A stretch of DNA of 64,000 nt, from assembly GCF_014651535.1 (NCBI RefSeq), contig NZ_BMXB01000001.1, positions 681,470 through 745,469 of the forward strand, written 5' to 3'. The stretch's first letter is position 1; every line of letters begins with the position of its first letter. The notes below the pieces were generated by a model that saw only the letters and a program-made list of their open reading frames with translations, did not search any database and was not told where the DNA came from. Origin of the DNA: Salinimicrobium marinum (GTDB taxonomy: Bacteria > Bacteroidota > Bacteroidia > Flavobacteriales > Flavobacteriaceae). Of this stretch, positions 44,872-53,057 are shown piece after piece. The position numbers and the translations under genes are program-made.

Positions 44872-47304
44872 TTAATCCAGCATTATTTGTTTAGTGAGAA
44901 TGCCTTTTTCGGAATGTATCCTGGCAAGGTAAACGCCTGGAGTGAATTTTGTTACTGATAATTTAATTTGCTTCTGATTTTCGATGTTATCATAGATAAA
45001 TAACTCTTGTCCTAGGAGATTGTTTATATATACCTTTTCAATTTCAATGAAGGCGGGATTGTGAATGATCAACTGCCGACTTCTGCTAATGTAAACGGCA
45101 AACATTCTGTCTTCCAGTTTCCCGGAAGGATCTTCACAGTTGACATCTTCGAGTATTTGAGGAAGACTCCGGCCACAACTATTGACAGCTTCCACCTTAA
45201 CAACATTGATGTCGGAACTATTTTGAATATCAGGCACTTCTACAGTGATGGTTCTTGTACCTCTTCCGGAACTAATCTTCCATGCTGCCGGTAAGGTCCA
45301 GTCGTAGCTGACGGCACCAGCAACTGCAGGAACAGAAAAAGTTGCTTTACCGTAGGTCCTGCAAATATTTAAACCTGGACCCAAGTTGTGAATGATCTTT
45401 TCAGGCTTTTCTGGTGGAGCTGAGGTCGCGGTTACAGTCAGTTTTGTTCCCCTGCTATCGCCGCAGAGGTTCAGTACCTTGACGGTGATTGTGCCACTAC
45501 GGGAGGCAGTTTTGACTTCCACAGTGTTAGTTTCTTTTCCTGATAAGATCTCCCAACCCAGTGGGACAGTCCATTCATATCCTGAAGCTCCCTCAACCGC
45601 AGGGATGGAGTAGGTAACTATTGTTTGTGTAGAACAGACTTCTGTAGGGCCTGCAATGGAGCGAATAGTAGATAAACCATTTAAGATTTTGATGTCTCTT
45701 TGGCCTTCCAGATTTGTACCGCAGCCGGTTTCGACAGTTACTCGTACAGTACCACTTTCTCCGGAAGCTTCCGCAATTACTTCTATAGTATGCTTTTCAT
45801 TTTTCACAAAAGACCATCCGGAGGGAATTTCCCACTTGTAGGATTCGTAAAATGAATCTGTTGAAAAGATCATCTTTTTTCCGGGACAAACTGTTGTGTC
45901 GCCGGTTATGGTTATTTCTCCTGAAGTACCGGAATTAACAGAAACTTCCATTTTTCGTAAAGGTCCGGTTCCACAATTATTTTTTACCTTAACTGTTATC
46001 TCCCCATTTCCGGAAGTTGGAGCTGTTACAGTAATGAAATTAGTATTGCTGGCCCCAAACCATCCGGAAGGCAGTTCCCAGATATATTCACCGGCCCCTT
46101 GAACTTCCGGAATTGAATAAGTTGCTGTGCTCCCTGGGCAGACTTCCGTTGGTCCTGAAATGATTTTAGAAATTGCAGGAGGTCCGGATTTTACCAATAC
46201 AGGAAGCATTGCTGCTGTACCTGTTCCGCAGCTATTTTTTGCACTGACTTCAATATTTCCGGTTCCAGGAGGACCCGTGGTAACGGTGATAGAATTGGTG
46301 ATGCTTGAGCCAGTCCATCCGTGGGGCAGCTTCCATAAATATTCTGAAGCCCAGGGGACCTCCGGAATGGAGAATGTAGCTGTAACTCCCGGACAGATTT
46401 CTGTTGCTCCCGAAATCTCTGTTGGGATTTCGGGTATTGCATCCTTCGAAGAAACAGTCAGGGTTTGTTCCTCGCTTTCTCCACAGCCATTCTTTGCTTT
46501 AACACGAATATTGCCATTTCCGGTGCCCGGAGTGACGATGATGCTATTGGTTTTACTGGAACCTGTCCAGCCTGTGGGAAGCAGCCAGATATATTCTGAA
46601 GCACCATTTACATCGTGTACCGAATAGGAAAATTTGTTTCCCGGGCACACCAAAGTCTCTCCTGAAATAGCAACGGGAACAGCGGGAGGGCTGTTGCTTT
46701 CTGTAATTTTTATAATGTTGCTAGAAAATTGAGCGACACAAGGCAATCGGGACTCTACCATTAGTTGGACTTCATCCCCATCCTGAAAAATATCTGAAGA
46801 TAAATTATTGGAAGTGCTAATCACCGAGGAAATTCCATTTCTTTTTAGCTGCCATTTAAAAGTGGTTCCCGAACTTTGAGGGGTAAGGGTAGCTATACTG
46901 AAATTCACCGTTTCCCCGGGACAAATATTTCTGTTGTTCGCCTGAATTTTTGCTAATCCCGAAATATTTGGATTTACTGTTATTTTTAAATCACTGCTTG
47001 ATTTTTTGCAGCCGGGAGCATTAGAAGAACTGACTTCAACCCTCACAAGATCTCCATTTTTTAATCCGGGGATGCTAACTTTTTTTCCGGTTTCCCTGGC
47101 CAAACCGTTGACTATCCATTGATAATAAAGATTATTTCCGCCGTCGGGCTTTGCAGTTAAGGTGATCGTTTCATTTTCACAAATAGAGATTCCCCCGAGT
47201 GCTTCAATAGAAACTGAAGCAGGGCAAGCCTGTCCAAATGTTTGTTGGGGCATGAGGATTAACAACACCGGTAAAAGCCATAAAAAAAGTAATTTTTTTA
47301 CCAT
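44872..47304 (-). CDS. T9SS-secreted protein with tandem PKD-like domains, 810 residues
   Basis: Signal peptide (LLFLWLLPVLLILMPQQTFGQ), then an Ig/PKD-like start (about 22-210). About six units of roughly 85-90 residues follow, each beginning near ISGxTxVCPG and containing YxWxLPxGWxGSS and a closing KNxCGTG (about 210-735). Examples: GPTEVCPGSTATYSIPEVQG and WELPSGWFGASNTNFITV. The C-terminal 75 residues are a T9SS type A sorting domain (IEKVYINNLLGQELFIYDN; FTPGVYLARIHSEKGI). Repeated PKD-like units act as stiff spacers in known exported proteins, and no catalytic domain is visible. It is the first of three consecutive cargo genes on this strand, 226 bases upstream of the 3189-residue gene. 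The sorting domain resembles those of its neighbours, suggesting duplication and shuffling. Confidence 0.88.
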   Translation of the reverse strand: MVKKLLFLWLLPVLLILMPQQTFGQACPASVSIEALGGISICENETITLTAKPDGGNNLYYQWIVNGLARETGKKVSIPGLKNGDLVRVEVSSSNAPGCKKSSSDLKITVNPNISGLAKIQANNRNICPGETVNFSIATLTPQSSGTTFKWQLKRNGISSVISTSNNLSSDIFQDGDEVQLMVESRLPCVAQFSSNIIKITESNSPPAVPVAISGETLVCPGNKFSYSVHDVNGASEYIWLLPTGWTGSSKTNSIIVTPGTGNGNIRVKAKNGCGESEEQTLTVSSKDAIPEIPTEISGATEICPGVTATFSIPEVPWASEYLWKLPHGWTGSSITNSITVTTGPPGTGNIEVSAKNSCGTGTAAMLPVLVKSGPPAISKIISGPTEVCPGSTATYSIPEVQGAGEYIWELPSGWFGASNTNFITVTAPTSGNGEITVKVKNNCGTGPLRKMEVSVNSGTSGEITITGDTTVCPGKKMIFSTDSFYESYKWEIPSGWSFVKNEKHTIEVIAEASGESGTVRVTVETGCGTNLEGQRDIKILNGLSTIRSIAGPTEVCSTQTIVTYSIPAVEGASGYEWTVPLGWEILSGKETNTVEVKTASRSGTITVKVLNLCGDSRGTKLTVTATSAPPEKPEKIIHNLGPGLNICRTYGKATFSVPAVAGAVSYDWTLPAAWKISSGRGTRTITVEVPDIQNSSDINVVKVEAVNSCGRSLPQILEDVNCEDPSGKLEDRMFAVYISRSRQLIIHNPAFIEIEKVYINNLLGQELFIYDNIENQKQIKLSVTKFTPGVYLARIHSEKGILTKQIMLD

Positions 47305-47563
47305 TGATCATTTCCTTGAGATACCTGATAATCTGTGGGGGAGAGGTTTCAGAAGAACCAAATTACAGTTTATTTTGGATACTTTTTTCGGATTTCGACC
47401 AATAGATATAATCACTGGATAAGATGAAGAAATCGCTCTAAATGAGGTTTTCTTAAACTGGTATTGTAGGAAAAATGATGTTAAAATTTTTAATAAAGTG
47501 AGCTGATCAGGCTTTTGAAATTAGACTGTGGTAAAGAGTTTCACATTAAACAGGATAATAAAA
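47305..47563. other. Intergenic region upstream of the 810-residue gene
   Basis: AT-rich with no credible gene. It should contain the promoter of the cargo gene on the minus strand. The nearest approach to a -7 box is TAATTTG near 47363, one base short of the consensus, so I do not call it. Confidence 0.3.
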
Positions 47564-47605
47564 AAAGCCATCTAAAATGACTAATAATCATTAAAAGATG
47601 GCTTT
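47564..47605 (-). terminator. Intrinsic terminator of pruA
   Basis: 10-bp inverted repeat (aaagccatct / agatggcttt) enclosing a second short pairing (aatga / tcatt), followed on the minus strand by seven T. It lies 21 bases after the pruA stop. Confidence 0.75.
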
Positions 47606-47626
47606 AAATAGATAATTATATATGAT

Positions 47627-49255
47627 TTATTCTCCCATAAAAGGATATCTGTAATCTGTAGCACTTACAAAAGTTTCCTTAATAGTTCTAGGGGAAATCC
47701 ATCTGTAAAGGTTAAGAATTGAACCTGCTTTATCATTTGTTCCACTACCACGTGCTCCACCAAAAGGCTGTTGCCCCACAACTGCACCGGTTGGTTTATC
47801 GTTGATGTAAAAATTTCCGGCTGCATTTTGTAATGCGTTGGTAGCATGTGCAGCAGCATATCTGTCCTGCGAGAAAATGGCTCCTGTTAAGGCATATTCT
47901 GTAGCCTCATCGATTTCCTTCAGAGTTTCCTCCCATTGGTCATCTTCATATAAATAAATAGTAACCACAGGACCGAATAGTTCGGTACACATGGTGCTGT
48001 ATCTTTTATTTGAAGTAAGAATGATGGTAGGTTCTACAAAATATCCTTTGGATTTATCATAGTTTCCTCCCACCACGATTTCTGCCTCATCATCTTCTTT
48101 AGCGCCGTCAATGAACTTGGCCAGTTTATCAAAGGACGCTTCATGGATCACTGCAGTAATAAAATTACTCATATCTTCAGGAGAGCCCATTTTAAATGAT
48201 TTTAAATCTTCAATGACAAAATCTTTGATTTCCTGCCATAGACTTTTTGGAAGGTAAACCCTTGAAGCAGCACTACATTTTTGCCCCTGGAATTCAAATG
48301 CTCCACGGGAAATGGCAGTAGCTACCTGTTTTGGGTGAGCAGTAGGATGTGCTATAATGAAATCCTTACCTCCTGTTTCACCTACAATCCTTGGATAGGA
48401 CCTATAGTTATGGATGTTGTCACCAATTTGTTTCCAAAGGTTTTTGAACACAGTGGTACTTCCGGTGAAATGAAGTCCGGAGAAATCACGGCTGGCAAGT
48501 ACGGTGTCACTTATCATTTTTGGATCTCCCATTACCATATTAATAACTCCATCTGGTAATCCGGCTTCCTTGAATACTTCCATGATCACTCGTGCAGAAT
48601 AAACCTGGGAGTCACTTGGCTTCCAAATTGCCACATTACCCATCAGGGCAGGTGCAGATGGAAGATTTCCAGCAATTGCGGTAAAGTTGAAAGGAGTAAC
48701 GGCGTAAACAAATCCTTCAAGAGGACGATATTCCAGCCTATTCCATGCTTCCGAAGAAGATTCCGGTTGCTCTTCGTAAATGCGTGTCATGTATTCTACA
48801 TTGAAACGTAGAAAATCGATCAATTCACAAGCCGAATCAATTTCGGCCTGGTAAATATTTTTTGACTGTCCAAGCATGGTAGCAGCATTGATCTTATACC
48901 TGTAAGGCCCTGCGATCAATTCGGCTGCTTTTAAGAAAACGGCAGCTCGCTGCTCCCATTCCAGATTAGCCCATTTTTCTCTCGCCTCCAGTGCTGTGCT
49001 TATTGCTTTTTCAACATGCTCTTTGGAGGCCTTGTGGTAGGTTCCTAAAATATGTTTATGGTCGTGTGGAGGGCTCATGGTGGCTGTATCCCCTGATTTT
49101 ATTTCTTCGGAACCAATGTAAAGTGGCACCTCGACAGTGGAATTGTACTGGCTTTTATACTCCTGAAGTACTAATTCCCTTTCCGGAGTCCCGGGAGCAT
49201 ACGATTTTACAGGCTCATTAACCGCCTGAGGAACTTGAAAAACACCTTTTCCCAT
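47627..49255 (-). CDS. pruA: L-glutamate gamma-semialdehyde (1-pyrroline-5-carboxylate) dehydrogenase
   Basis: Aldehyde dehydrogenase superfamily enzyme that oxidises glutamate semialdehyde to glutamate with NAD+, the second step of proline catabolism; 542 residues, the length of the stand-alone P5C dehydrogenase family (human ALDH4A1-like). Catalytic Glu293 is in RIVGETGGKDFI and the nucleophile Cys327 in FEFQGQKCSAASR. VTPFNFTAIAGNLPSAPALM and FTGSTTVFKNLW are typical of this subfamily. C-terminal motif QPFGGARGSGTNDKAG. No proline dehydrogenase (putA/prodh) is adjacent. It ends in its own terminator. Confidence 0.95.
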   Translation of the reverse strand: MGKGVFQVPQAVNEPVKSYAPGTPERELVLQEYKSQYNSTVEVPLYIGSEEIKSGDTATMSPPHDHKHILGTYHKASKEHVEKAISTALEAREKWANLEWEQRAAVFLKAAELIAGPYRYKINAATMLGQSKNIYQAEIDSACELIDFLRFNVEYMTRIYEEQPESSSEAWNRLEYRPLEGFVYAVTPFNFTAIAGNLPSAPALMGNVAIWKPSDSQVYSARVIMEVFKEAGLPDGVINMVMGDPKMISDTVLASRDFSGLHFTGSTTVFKNLWKQIGDNIHNYRSYPRIVGETGGKDFIIAHPTAHPKQVATAISRGAFEFQGQKCSAASRVYLPKSLWQEIKDFVIEDLKSFKMGSPEDMSNFITAVIHEASFDKLAKFIDGAKEDDEAEIVVGGNYDKSKGYFVEPTIILTSNKRYSTMCTELFGPVVTIYLYEDDQWEETLKEIDEATEYALTGAIFSQDRYAAAHATNALQNAAGNFYINDKPTGAVVGQQPFGGARGSGTNDKAGSILNLYRWISPRTIKETFVSATDYRYPFMGE

Positions 49256-49395
49256 AATTTATTTTGTTTTTATTTTGTTGTTATAAATGCTTTGTAAATG
49301 TAAAAAAATCAAAAGAACTTTAACGGCAATGAAAAAGCCTGAACTTTAAGTGAACTTTTTGTTTTCAAAGCCTCATTTCTTAGAAAATTCATAAA

Positions 49396-50112
49396 ATGTG
49401 TACCATAACCTTTGTGCCTACTTCAGCAGCATCTAAAGAATTCATTCTTACGTCCAATCGGGATGAAGCTGTCGACCGAAAAACCTTAGTCCCCAATACT
49501 TATTATGAAAACGGAACTGCTTTGTTGTTTCCTAGAGATGCGCTGGCAGGTGGTACCTGGATTGGCCTTAGTGAGAAAAAACGGGTGGTATGCCTGATGA
49601 ACGGCGGATTTGAAAAGCATCTTCGGAAGCCTTCTTATGCGAAGAGCAGGGGAGTGGTGGTAAAAAATCTTCTTGCTGCCGGAGATCTTTTGCCCGCATT
49701 CGAGTCGGAAGATTTAGAGGAAACAGAACCATTTACCTGCATTGTGGTAGAGTGGAAGAAATCCCTTGATTTATATCAGCTGGTATGGGGTGGAAGCGAA
49801 CGGCATATTCAGAAATTACCACTAAAAAATCACATTTGGGCCTCTTCTTTTCTTTATACTCCTGAAACAAGATTGGAGCGACAACAGCATTTTAAAACTT
49901 TTAGCTCAGGAAATAATCTTACGCAGGAAAAAATAATGAACTTCCATTCTTCTGAAGATGCAGAAGGCGGTAAAGGATTAATTATTGATAAAGGTATATT
50001 GAAAACTTGCAGTATAACTCAGGTTGAAAGAACTTCAGAAGAGGTAAAAATGATCTATAAAGACCTTTTAAGAGAAGGAACTCCTGTTTTTGAGACTAAA
50101 AAATACTGGTAA
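49396..50112 (+). CDS. NRDE-family (TANGO2-like) protein
   Basis: 238 residues beginning MCTITFVP, with the family-defining motif TSNRDEAVDR at about 19-28 and GGTWIGLSEKKRVVCLMNG at about 54-72. Family members have an Ntn-hydrolase-like appearance, with Cys2 next to the initiator Met as the possible nucleophile. The biochemical function is not settled; eukaryotic TANGO2 has been linked to haem and lipid handling. There is no signal peptide, so it is cytoplasmic. It stands alone on the plus strand between pruA (divergent) and apaG (convergent, 19 bases away). Confidence 0.85.
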   Translation: MCTITFVPTSAASKEFILTSNRDEAVDRKTLVPNTYYENGTALLFPRDALAGGTWIGLSEKKRVVCLMNGGFEKHLRKPSYAKSRGVVVKNLLAAGDLLPAFESEDLEETEPFTCIVVEWKKSLDLYQLVWGGSERHIQKLPLKNHIWASSFLYTPETRLERQQHFKTFSSGNNLTQEKIMNFHSSEDAEGGKGLIIDKGILKTCSITQVERTSEEVKMIYKDLLREGTPVFETKKYW

Positions 50113-50131
50113 TGTCCTCTTTTAAAGCAAT

Positions 50132-50518
50132 TTAATTTAACGCAAACGGAGCGCTTAGTTGAAACGAAGGGATGGCTACCCTGAACTTTCTGGTAGAAGT
50201 AAAATTTACCATATTATAGAATCCACTCATGGAGCCGAAGGGAGAAGTTAAAAGGCTTCCGCTTTTATAGGTATGAGATTCTCCCGGCTTTAAAACAGGT
50301 TTTTTCCCAATCACTCCTTCGCCTTCTACAATTTCAGTGTTGTTAAGAGAATCTTTTATTCGCCAGAAACGGGAAGTGAGTTGTACAGAGTCTTTACTTT
50401 GATTTTCAATGGTGATTTGATAGCCAAAGGCAAAATGCATTCGGTAATTTCTATAGAAAGTCCCTTCGAAACTGGTTTCGATTGAAATCTTAATGCCTCT
50501 AGTTACCTGTTGTACCAT
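50132..50518 (-). CDS. apaG: ApaG domain protein
   Basis: 128 residues, a single ApaG (DUF525) fibronectin-III-like domain. Signatures: GTFYRNYRMHFAFGYQITIENQS, SVQLTSRFWRIKDSLN, the glycine-rich EGEGVIGKKPVLKPGESHTY, and SGSLLTSPFGSMSGFYNM. In enterobacteria ApaG is linked to cobalt/magnesium phenotypes; the molecular function is unknown. It is 2 bases downstream of the DUF3667 gene, so the two are one operon. Confidence 0.93.
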   Translation of the reverse strand: MVQQVTRGIKISIETSFEGTFYRNYRMHFAFGYQITIENQSKDSVQLTSRFWRIKDSLNNTEIVEGEGVIGKKPVLKPGESHTYKSGSLLTSPFGSMSGFYNMVNFTSTRKFRVAIPSFQLSAPFALN

Positions 50519-50520
50519 GA

Positions 50521-51603
50521 TTAATAAACCGCGAATGATGCAATCAATGAAAATATTGTTGCAATTACTGCTAAAATAAAGAATATTCCGTTTATAATTA
50601 TAAATTTTAGAATGGTTTTAACTCTTCCCTGCCTGTAAAATTTGCGCATTGCCTTATATAAATAGAAAAGAAAGAAGAAAGTTCCTATGGTTTTTCCTGT
50701 ACCAATATTAAATGTATAATCTACGATAATGGCTATGCTGAAGAGGACAAACCACATAGTTTGGTTATGAAAAGTGAAAATTAGGTGTTCCATATAAGAA
50801 AAAGTCCGGCGTGCATAAACCAGCCAGATAAAAAGGGCAAAGACCGGTAAGTAGAAGAAAATGATAAACGGAAGTTTGCTGAAAAAGTAATCTATGAACA
50901 GGTTTGGATTGGAGGAGATAAGGTTGAGGTCTATAGTTTTCTTATACAGCCATTTATTGAAGCCGGTCTGATCGTACTTAAGGCTTTCCATAGCTTTTGT
51001 GGAAGCTGTTATTTTATTGTCATCATAAAATTTAGAAAAGATCTTCATTTTTGTGGCCGATCTTGTCCAGAATCCCATAGTATCCAGTTCTTGTTGAGAG
51101 AGATAGATTTCTTCAAGGGTTTCGTCTTCATCATTTAGCAGGGTAAATGAATTCTCATTAGCGGTGCTTTCCACCGGCAATTCGGCATCTGCGATTGCAG
51201 AATCAATTTCCTTCTGAATTTCTTCGTTATTTATTTCATTAGCGGCTGCACTTGCTTCCTGTATGCCTTCAGAATCTGTAGTGAATCCCCAGATAATAAA
51301 AAAAACAATAGATGCACTAAGGTAAAACCTGTAGGGGTTAGCATAACGCTGACGTTTACCTTCTATGTAATCCTTAGAAATTTTTCCTGGATTAAACAAC
51401 AGGGAATTAATGGTGCGATACACCCTGGAGTCGTAGGCAAGAATACCGGCAAAGAACTCATTAAAGAAGTCATTAAAGGTGAGTTTCTTAGTACTGTTTA
51501 ATTGTCCGCAGTTGTGACAGTACTTCTCACTTTTGTCAAGAGGTTGAAAGCAGTTAAGGCATTCTTTGCCTCGGTACTTCAAAAGTTTACGTTCGGGCTG
51601 CAT
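50521..51603 (-). CDS. DUF3667 membrane protein with N-terminal zinc ribbon
   Basis: 360 residues. The N-terminus has two Cys pairs, C15/C18 (ECLNC) and C29/C32 (CHNCGQ), forming a probable zinc ribbon. Next comes the DUF3667 signature (FFNEFFAGILAYDSRVYRTI, LLFNPGKISKDYIEGKRQRY). A hydrophobic helix follows at about 92-108, then a soluble, acidic stretch (about 110-225), then several C-terminal membrane helices (LPFIIFFYLPVFALFIWLVY, FVLFSIAIIVDYTF, IIINGIFFILAVIATIFSLI). The function is unknown; the family is common in Bacteroidota. A TATATTTG box lies 20 bases upstream of the ATG, and apaG follows after 2 bases. Confidence 0.85.
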   Translation of the reverse strand: MQPERKLLKYRGKECLNCFQPLDKSEKYCHNCGQLNSTKKLTFNDFFNEFFAGILAYDSRVYRTINSLLFNPGKISKDYIEGKRQRYANPYRFYLSASIVFFIIWGFTTDSEGIQEASAAANEINNEEIQKEIDSAIADAELPVESTANENSFTLLNDEDETLEEIYLSQQELDTMGFWTRSATKMKIFSKFYDDNKITASTKAMESLKYDQTGFNKWLYKKTIDLNLISSNPNLFIDYFFSKLPFIIFFYLPVFALFIWLVYARRTFSYMEHLIFTFHNQTMWFVLFSIAIIVDYTFNIGTGKTIGTFFFLFYLYKAMRKFYRQGRVKTILKFIIINGIFFILAVIATIFSLIASFAVY

Positions 51604-51622
51604 TGATTAAGAATAAACTAAT

Positions 51623-51630
51623 CAAATATA
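51623..51630 (-). promoter_or_regulatory. Predicted -7 element of the DUF3667-apaG promoter
   Basis: TATATTTG on the minus strand, giving a leader of about 14 bases. No -33 TTG at proper spacing. Confidence 0.45.
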
Positions 51631-51643
51631 AATTTAAATTCAA

Positions 51644-52897
51644 TTAGTTTGAAATATTAACAGAGGTGGCGCTGCCAGTGCCAATTATCCGGTCGTATCG
51701 CGCTCCCAGATTCCGGTAGTAGATGAGCACGGTATAAATATTTTCGGTATTGACGAAATTTCCGCTAATAAAACCTTCATCCAGAATTCCGTCTTTTCTA
51801 AGCAAAACATATTTGTAGTTGTAAAACCCTTGTTTAAATAACCTTGCTGTTTCATATCTTCCGGTTCTGGAATTGTATTCCAGATGTGTAGATTCATCTA
51901 GCTCAAAATTATTGAAACCGCCATAGATATGCAGTTCTCCGCCCTCTAAAGGTTCGTAGGTCTCAAGGGCGAAATGGGTCCATACGTATTCAGATTCTAT
52001 GTCTGGATTCTGACCCTGTAAAGTGCGTACCACAAACCCACCGTTTATGTCGGGGTTGTAGGTATATGGATCAAAAGCTCTAATGCGATCCCGGTTTAGA
52101 AAATGATGATAAAGATCCCGAACTTCTATCCTTCCAATACTGGCAGTAGCGGCACGAAGATCCTTGCTGTCAAAATCAAGATATTCATTTCCTGCCCAAA
52201 AAGAAGTGAGCTCGTCGTACCTGTAGATCAATTCGTTTCCTACCGTGTATTGAGGTTTTATATTATAAATACCTGTTTTGGAATTGTAATTTTGAAGGAT
52301 CACAGCTGAAACCGTTTCGTCCGGATTCTTAAGTATGAAATCTGGGGAATCTACACGAAAATTTACAACTTGCCTGGAATGAATAAGCTTTACATCCCGG
52401 GCTCTTTTAACTTCTACTTCTACCTGAGCCAGAGATTCGTAAACAATAAATTTTCTGGAAAAAACCAGTTCCCGGTTGGCGTTAAAGATGTTTAGCATGT
52501 AATTGCCACTAACCTTTAAACCACGGGTGTCTTCATTTGGAATTCTAAGGCTGTAGTGGGAATATAACTGTAAGGTGTTGTAGGAATTTTCGTAATTAAA
52601 TAATCGGATGTTGTCAAAGCCTTGCAAATATTCGGCTTTTACAAGCTGAGAGGGTGTCCAGTCATAGTTGTAGTGCTCGATGGTATAGTAGTAGTCGGCT
52701 TCATCTCCAATGATATCATCAAATTCCAGATGCAGTGGTTCTCCCAGTCTTACCACCGGAATTCCGCTTCTCAATTCATTTCCGCCAAAAGTTACAGTGC
52801 GGATATAATTTGGGGGCACAATTTCCTGTATTACCTGAGCTCCCATTCCAGGGAGGAAGAGTATCGTGTAAATAAAGAGGATGGAAAATATCTTCAT
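51644..52897 (-). CDS. Type IX secretion system Plug protein (DUF5103)
   Basis: 417 residues with a signal peptide (MKIFSILFIYTILFLPGMGAQ). The DUF5103 family is now described as the Plug that closes the periplasmic end of the SprA translocon of the T9SS, so this would be periplasmic at the outer membrane. Recognisable stretches: PPNYIRTVTFGGNELRSGIP, EHYNYDWTPSQLVKAEYLQG, SGNYMLNIFNANRELVFSRK and HIYGGFNNFELDEST. The ATG at 52897 is used; a start at 52915 would add MIYIWP and overlaps the probable -7 box. It is divergent from nqrA, with about 160 bases between. Together with porT it ties the window to T9SS function. Assignment rests on family memory, not a search. Confidence 0.85.
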   Translation of the reverse strand: MKIFSILFIYTILFLPGMGAQVIQEIVPPNYIRTVTFGGNELRSGIPVVRLGEPLHLEFDDIIGDEADYYYTIEHYNYDWTPSQLVKAEYLQGFDNIRLFNYENSYNTLQLYSHYSLRIPNEDTRGLKVSGNYMLNIFNANRELVFSRKFIVYESLAQVEVEVKRARDVKLIHSRQVVNFRVDSPDFILKNPDETVSAVILQNYNSKTGIYNIKPQYTVGNELIYRYDELTSFWAGNEYLDFDSKDLRAATASIGRIEVRDLYHHFLNRDRIRAFDPYTYNPDINGGFVVRTLQGQNPDIESEYVWTHFALETYEPLEGGELHIYGGFNNFELDESTHLEYNSRTGRYETARLFKQGFYNYKYVLLRKDGILDEGFISGNFVNTENIYTVLIYYRNLGARYDRIIGTGSATSVNISN

Positions 52898-52901
52898 TGG
52901 C

Positions 52902-52909
52902 CAAATATA
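52902..52909 (-). promoter_or_regulatory. Predicted -7 element of the plug gene
   Basis: TATATTTG on the minus strand with only 4 bases between its G and the ATG. If it is the true -7 box, the transcript begins at or next to the start codon. Confidence 0.38.
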
Positions 52910-52988
52910 TATCAAAATACTGAAAAACTGATCAAGATCATTGTTCGGTCATTTTAACACCCCGTGAACGGAATTAATTGTCATTTAT

Positions 52989-53021
52989 TTGGGAAGTGTG
53001 CCATTAAAATATGTAAATTTG
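52989..53021 (+). promoter_or_regulatory. Promoter of the nqr operon
   Basis: TTG (52989-52991) and TAAATTTG (53014-53021) with 22 bases between, matching the Bacteroidota consensus. Transcription would start near 53028, with a leader of about 30 bases to the nqrA ATG. No other good promoter is seen inside the operon. Confidence 0.62.
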
Positions 53022-53057
53022 CAGCAATTTTTAAACGAAAATTTAACACTCCATCCT

